A stretch of 64,000 bases of DNA from Mycteria americana (lineage: Eukaryota > Chordata > Aves > Ciconiiformes > Ciconiidae). Below are positions 60,701 to 64,000 of this stretch, one piece after another; positions within the stretch are counted from its first letter, which is position 1; every line of letters starts with the position of its first letter. The notes beneath the pieces are model-generated. The model was not told where the DNA came from. It ran no database searches and saw only the letters and a program-made list of their open reading frames with translations. The stretch spans positions 152,939,519 to 153,003,518 of the forward strand of contig NC_134366.1 in assembly GCF_035582795.1 (NCBI RefSeq). Direction: 5' to 3'. Both the position numbers and the translations under genes were made by a program.

Positions 60701-61285
60701 TGATGTTTTTACCCATAGAGTGTGTGACGAGGTGTGTTCTCCCAGGTTATTCTTGTTTGAGAGGGAGGTTGCTGAATTTTATACAAGTTATGTTTTCTCA
60801 TTCTTGTTAGAAAATATTGAAGTATTCTGATGAGGAAATGATTAAAGCATGAATCAGAGTGACAGTGTCCTCATTTGAAAAGAAAAAGTGCAGCCTCCTG
60901 GATACTTAAGGTTTTAAAACCACTCTTTGCCATCAGTACAACTGTGCCTCCAGGAGAAATGAAGAATCCAGCATGACCCCATGACTGTGCACTTGATAAT
61001 CATTTCACTCTTAATAATCTAATCCGTCCATTGTAATGAAGCAATTAGCTTGCTGTGCCCCTAGCTGTAGCCTAATAGTGAATAATGGCATTTATTCTTA
61101 TTTTAACAGTTTTACTGTTGAATACTATTAGGTGGGGTTTATTTGACCTGTCCTTTCAGGCCTCGTACACAGTAGAAAAAATCTTTTTGTAAGTCAGGCT
61201 ATCTGTTGTGAGGCTGTTTATGATGGATGAGTTTAGCTCACTGCCATAAATTTCTTTGGGTCAGAAATAAAGGTAATATAACATT

Positions 61286-61338
61286 GGAGGAAAAAAAAGG
61301 GGGGAAAAAAAGGAAAAAAAGGGCAAGGAAAGGAGAAA
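61286..61338 (+). repeat. Polypurine tract (G-run/A-run alternation)
   Basis: About 53 bases of almost pure purine (one C at 61,324), with blocks of A8, G6, A7 and A7 separated by G pairs. Such homopurine runs can form triplex (H-DNA) structures, though mirror symmetry here is only partial. Confidence 0.85.
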
Positions 61339-64000
61339 CCACAGCACTAAATCTGGCTGCTATTAGTTCCTCTGGTTTCATTTGAAGTGATCAAAGAAGT
61401 GATCTGTGACAAAGTATTACTCATTCCTGATCTCGTCAGTGAGCCTCAGAATCTTCCCTGTATTTTTCAGTTTCTTTTATGGTCTAACACTCCATTTCAA
61501 TATAGGTTATCTTTCTAGGGCTCTCTGTTTAAAATAGGAACAAAAATTCCTTGTATATTTTTAAATGGGAAAAAGGAAAGATTATATTTGATGTGTAATA
61601 TTTAAGGATAAAGTATGTCTATTTTGACTTTGCAAGCACTGGGTAGCACTTGTTTTCTTTCTTCATTCACCATCTCTCTTTCAGACTTCCTTTTACTCCC
61701 TTTTTTTTTCTGCAGTGCTTATTCCTTGTAAGAGCTTTCTATGATACAGGCAGGTTTTGTCCAGTGCAACTGTGACTCTGCTCCTACAATGACTTTTTTC
61801 TTTGTAGGAATGGCACGCAGTATCAGATATGGCATTCAGGAGATGTGAGGAGAAGGAAGACTGTCTGGGTTTTGTTCAGTGTAACTGCTGAAAGGCAGAT
61901 CCAGGTGGAAAGTGACATCAAGGAAGTTCTTGAGAGGAGAAAACACCTTTTCTGCGTGTAGAGTTTGCAATTTTTTTTTAAGGTTTTATTTCTTTTCAAA
62001 CTCTATCAATAGAATTTCCTACTGTAGTGTATTGTGCAGAAGTACTACAACTGTGTATGTTCTTGGGGGCTCCTTGGGATGTTTTCACATCCTCAGTAAG
62101 GTCTGGATGTACTCAAGGCTTCATTAGACCTTCTCAACTTTTTGTTGGGAATGTTCACCGAGGTAATGAAAAAAAATCTTTTCAATTTTTGTCAGGATTT
62201 TTTTTGACAGAACTTTTCATGTGCTGCTAGAAGCCAGACAAGTTTTGATATCTGGATTCTGCTGGAAGAAACCAGAATTTCTGCCAGCTCCTCTCCCCAA
62301 CTGCTTGGCAGCCTCAGTGGCAGCCTGGTGGGAAGCCGTATTCGGCATCCTTTGAGTCGTTCAGTCCCCGGTTCTTCAGCAACAGAGACAGCTGGGGCTC
62401 CCAGGACCCTTAGTTCTGGGCAGCATGTCAGGTGGCTTGTTGCAAAACCCAGAATCCTGGTTAAACTGGGTCAAAAAAAGTAATTCAACTTTGTGGAAAA
62501 TCTCTGAATTTTTGGTGTTCATTCTTCCATAAAACGGAATCACTGCTAGGTTTGAACCTTGTATGTTCCTTTCCTTATGTGGATTTTGAATGTTCTCCCA
62601 TCTGGATGTTTTTGGTATCTCAAATGAATGTAACTCCTTTCTCTCTTCAGTCAGTTACAGAAAATTGTTACAGAACATTGTTTGTGCCTGAAGAGTGCTC
62701 TCACAAATATGAATGAAAATATTGAATTGTTAAGAATGTGTGATCTGACACGTTTCTTAGGTAAGAAAAACAATTCAACTCAGCTAATCTGTACAGTGAG
62801 AGATTATTATTAACTCTGACTACCTCTCTTTTTCCTGGGGACTGGAGTCTCCCAACTAACTACTGAAACTACATAAACCAACAAAGTTTTCACCCAGAAT
62901 GAGCACATGATGTTAAATTGGTTTTGTTCTATTTGATGAAAATCACTTGCTGAACCAATGCTTCATCATCATATGAATCTGACAGCATAGTGGGCTAAAC
63001 CTCTGCTACAAAAACTCTGATATTATCTGTACGCTATAGTGTTTAAATATTCTTTTCTGTTCATTCACCACAGCCAACAAACAAAATGTACTTCTGATTA
63101 TTGTTATCACTTAACAAATAGCCTTCTGTTGTCTCATTTAGAACAAGAAACTTGTTTAACTCCTCAGAAAACTACATTAGTCCCATACTTAGAGAATAAC
63201 AGAGAACAAATTTAATTGCCTACCTTTCCCTATTCTTCGTTATCTAATTTATATTGTGAGCATTTGGGGACAGCTCACAGGAGTTGTTGTTGTTTTAGAA
63301 GTGCATGTCTTCTCTGGATTATGCTAAAATTTGTGGTATCTATTTGCCTTTCTACAATTTTTTTAAAAATGCAACTGTGATTGACATTCCCCAAAGGAAC
63401 TGCTCTTAAATATGCCTCTCTGCTTTCATTAGTTTTTGGACAACCCGGAAGACAGCTCATGCTGAGAACATACGAAGAGGCAACAATAAACATTTATAAA
63501 TGAATCAGGAGAATAGTAAATAACACTTAGAACTAACACCAATTCCAACCTTAAATTTCTTTGAAGGCTGCATCTTTGTTAATCAGTTTCTTTAAATATA
63601 ATTGGAGCTAATTACTAAGTCAGACACATGGTGGATTTTTTTTTCTTTTTCCGTTTATCACCAGGTATTATTCAAAGAGATTAAGATAAAAAGTAAGCAG
63701 TATTTCACACTTTCACCTGTTTTTTAGGGGGGTTTTGGTCACTGTAACTGTCAGAACTTGAAAAATTTTGGAACAGTTTTCTAAAAAAGGTTGGGGCCTG
63801 AGATTAGGTCCCTTCTGTTTCCTGGTTTATAGCTTCCTCCACCATATGAATTTCATGTCGGGCTCTTCTCCCAGGGCTACTTTACCAGTGCACTTTCACA
63901 GGCTCAGACAGCTGCCCTCTTAGCCAGGGGTCAATCTCTGAAAAAAGAAGGGGTAGCTGCACAAGGAGAGGCAAGAGAACAAGGAGGGGGATCTGTCTGA

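Larger units (their letters stand above)
39889..64000 (+). other. RIMS2: RIMS2 intron 1 (3' end beyond window)
   Basis: From the GTAAGG donor to the window end, more than 24 kb. I searched for exon 2, which would encode the rest of the Rab-binding helices and the C-x2-C zinc finger (CGICHKTKFADG-type), and it is not here. Contents are the CpG-island tail with the minisatellite, two CR1 copies, one solo LTR, an orphan coding-like segment at 45.2 kb, and long AT-rich stretches (41.2-45.2, 49.4-53.6 and 54.8-64.0 kb) in which I saw no other supported feature. Confidence 0.85.

Overview
This window is vertebrate, and specifically avian, nuclear DNA. It shows intron-split genes with GT/AG junctions, AATAAA poly(A) signals and a vertebrate-style CpG island. 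It carries several chicken-repeat-1 (CR1) LINE fragments with the diagnostic ATTCTAT-type 3' ends, plus a solo ERV LTR of a kind familiar from bird genomes. The species cannot be fixed from the sequence.

Layout on the + strand. (1) 1-18,240: the 3' half of DCAF13 (the WD-repeat protein Sof1 of ribosome assembly). Five coding exons join in phase to give 211 residues and the natural stop at 17,401, followed by a 3'UTR with three candidate poly(A) signals. The upstream exons lie before base 1. (2) 18,240-38,200: an intergenic stretch of about 20 kb with no recognised host gene. It holds a GC-richer repeat-like patch (20.6-21.1 kb), a degraded RTE-type endonuclease fragment (27.2-27.6 kb), two CR1 copies (29.6 and 34.1 kb) and one small signal-peptide-like ORF behind a TATA box (35.8-36.1 kb). 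(3) 38,230-41,110: a strong CpG island containing the first coding exon of RIMS2 (39,719-39,888), a synaptic active-zone Rab3 effector. A 36-bp minisatellite with alternating variants lies 0.7 kb into intron 1. (4) 39,889-64,000: RIMS2 intron 1, which continues beyond the window. It contains two CR1 elements, a solo LTR and a 54-codon orphan coding-like segment with its own stop and poly(A) signal (45.2-45.5 kb).

DCAF13 followed by RIMS2 on the same strand matches the order known from human 8q22.3, so this is a conserved synteny block. The two genes are functionally unrelated: ribosome biogenesis/ubiquitin ligase adaptor versus neurotransmitter release. Nearly all other long open frames, including the 250-435 codon ones in the CpG island, are by-products of base composition. 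The least explained items are the orphan segment at 45.2 kb, the TATA-linked ORF at 35.9 kb and the higher-order minisatellite in RIMS2 intron 1.
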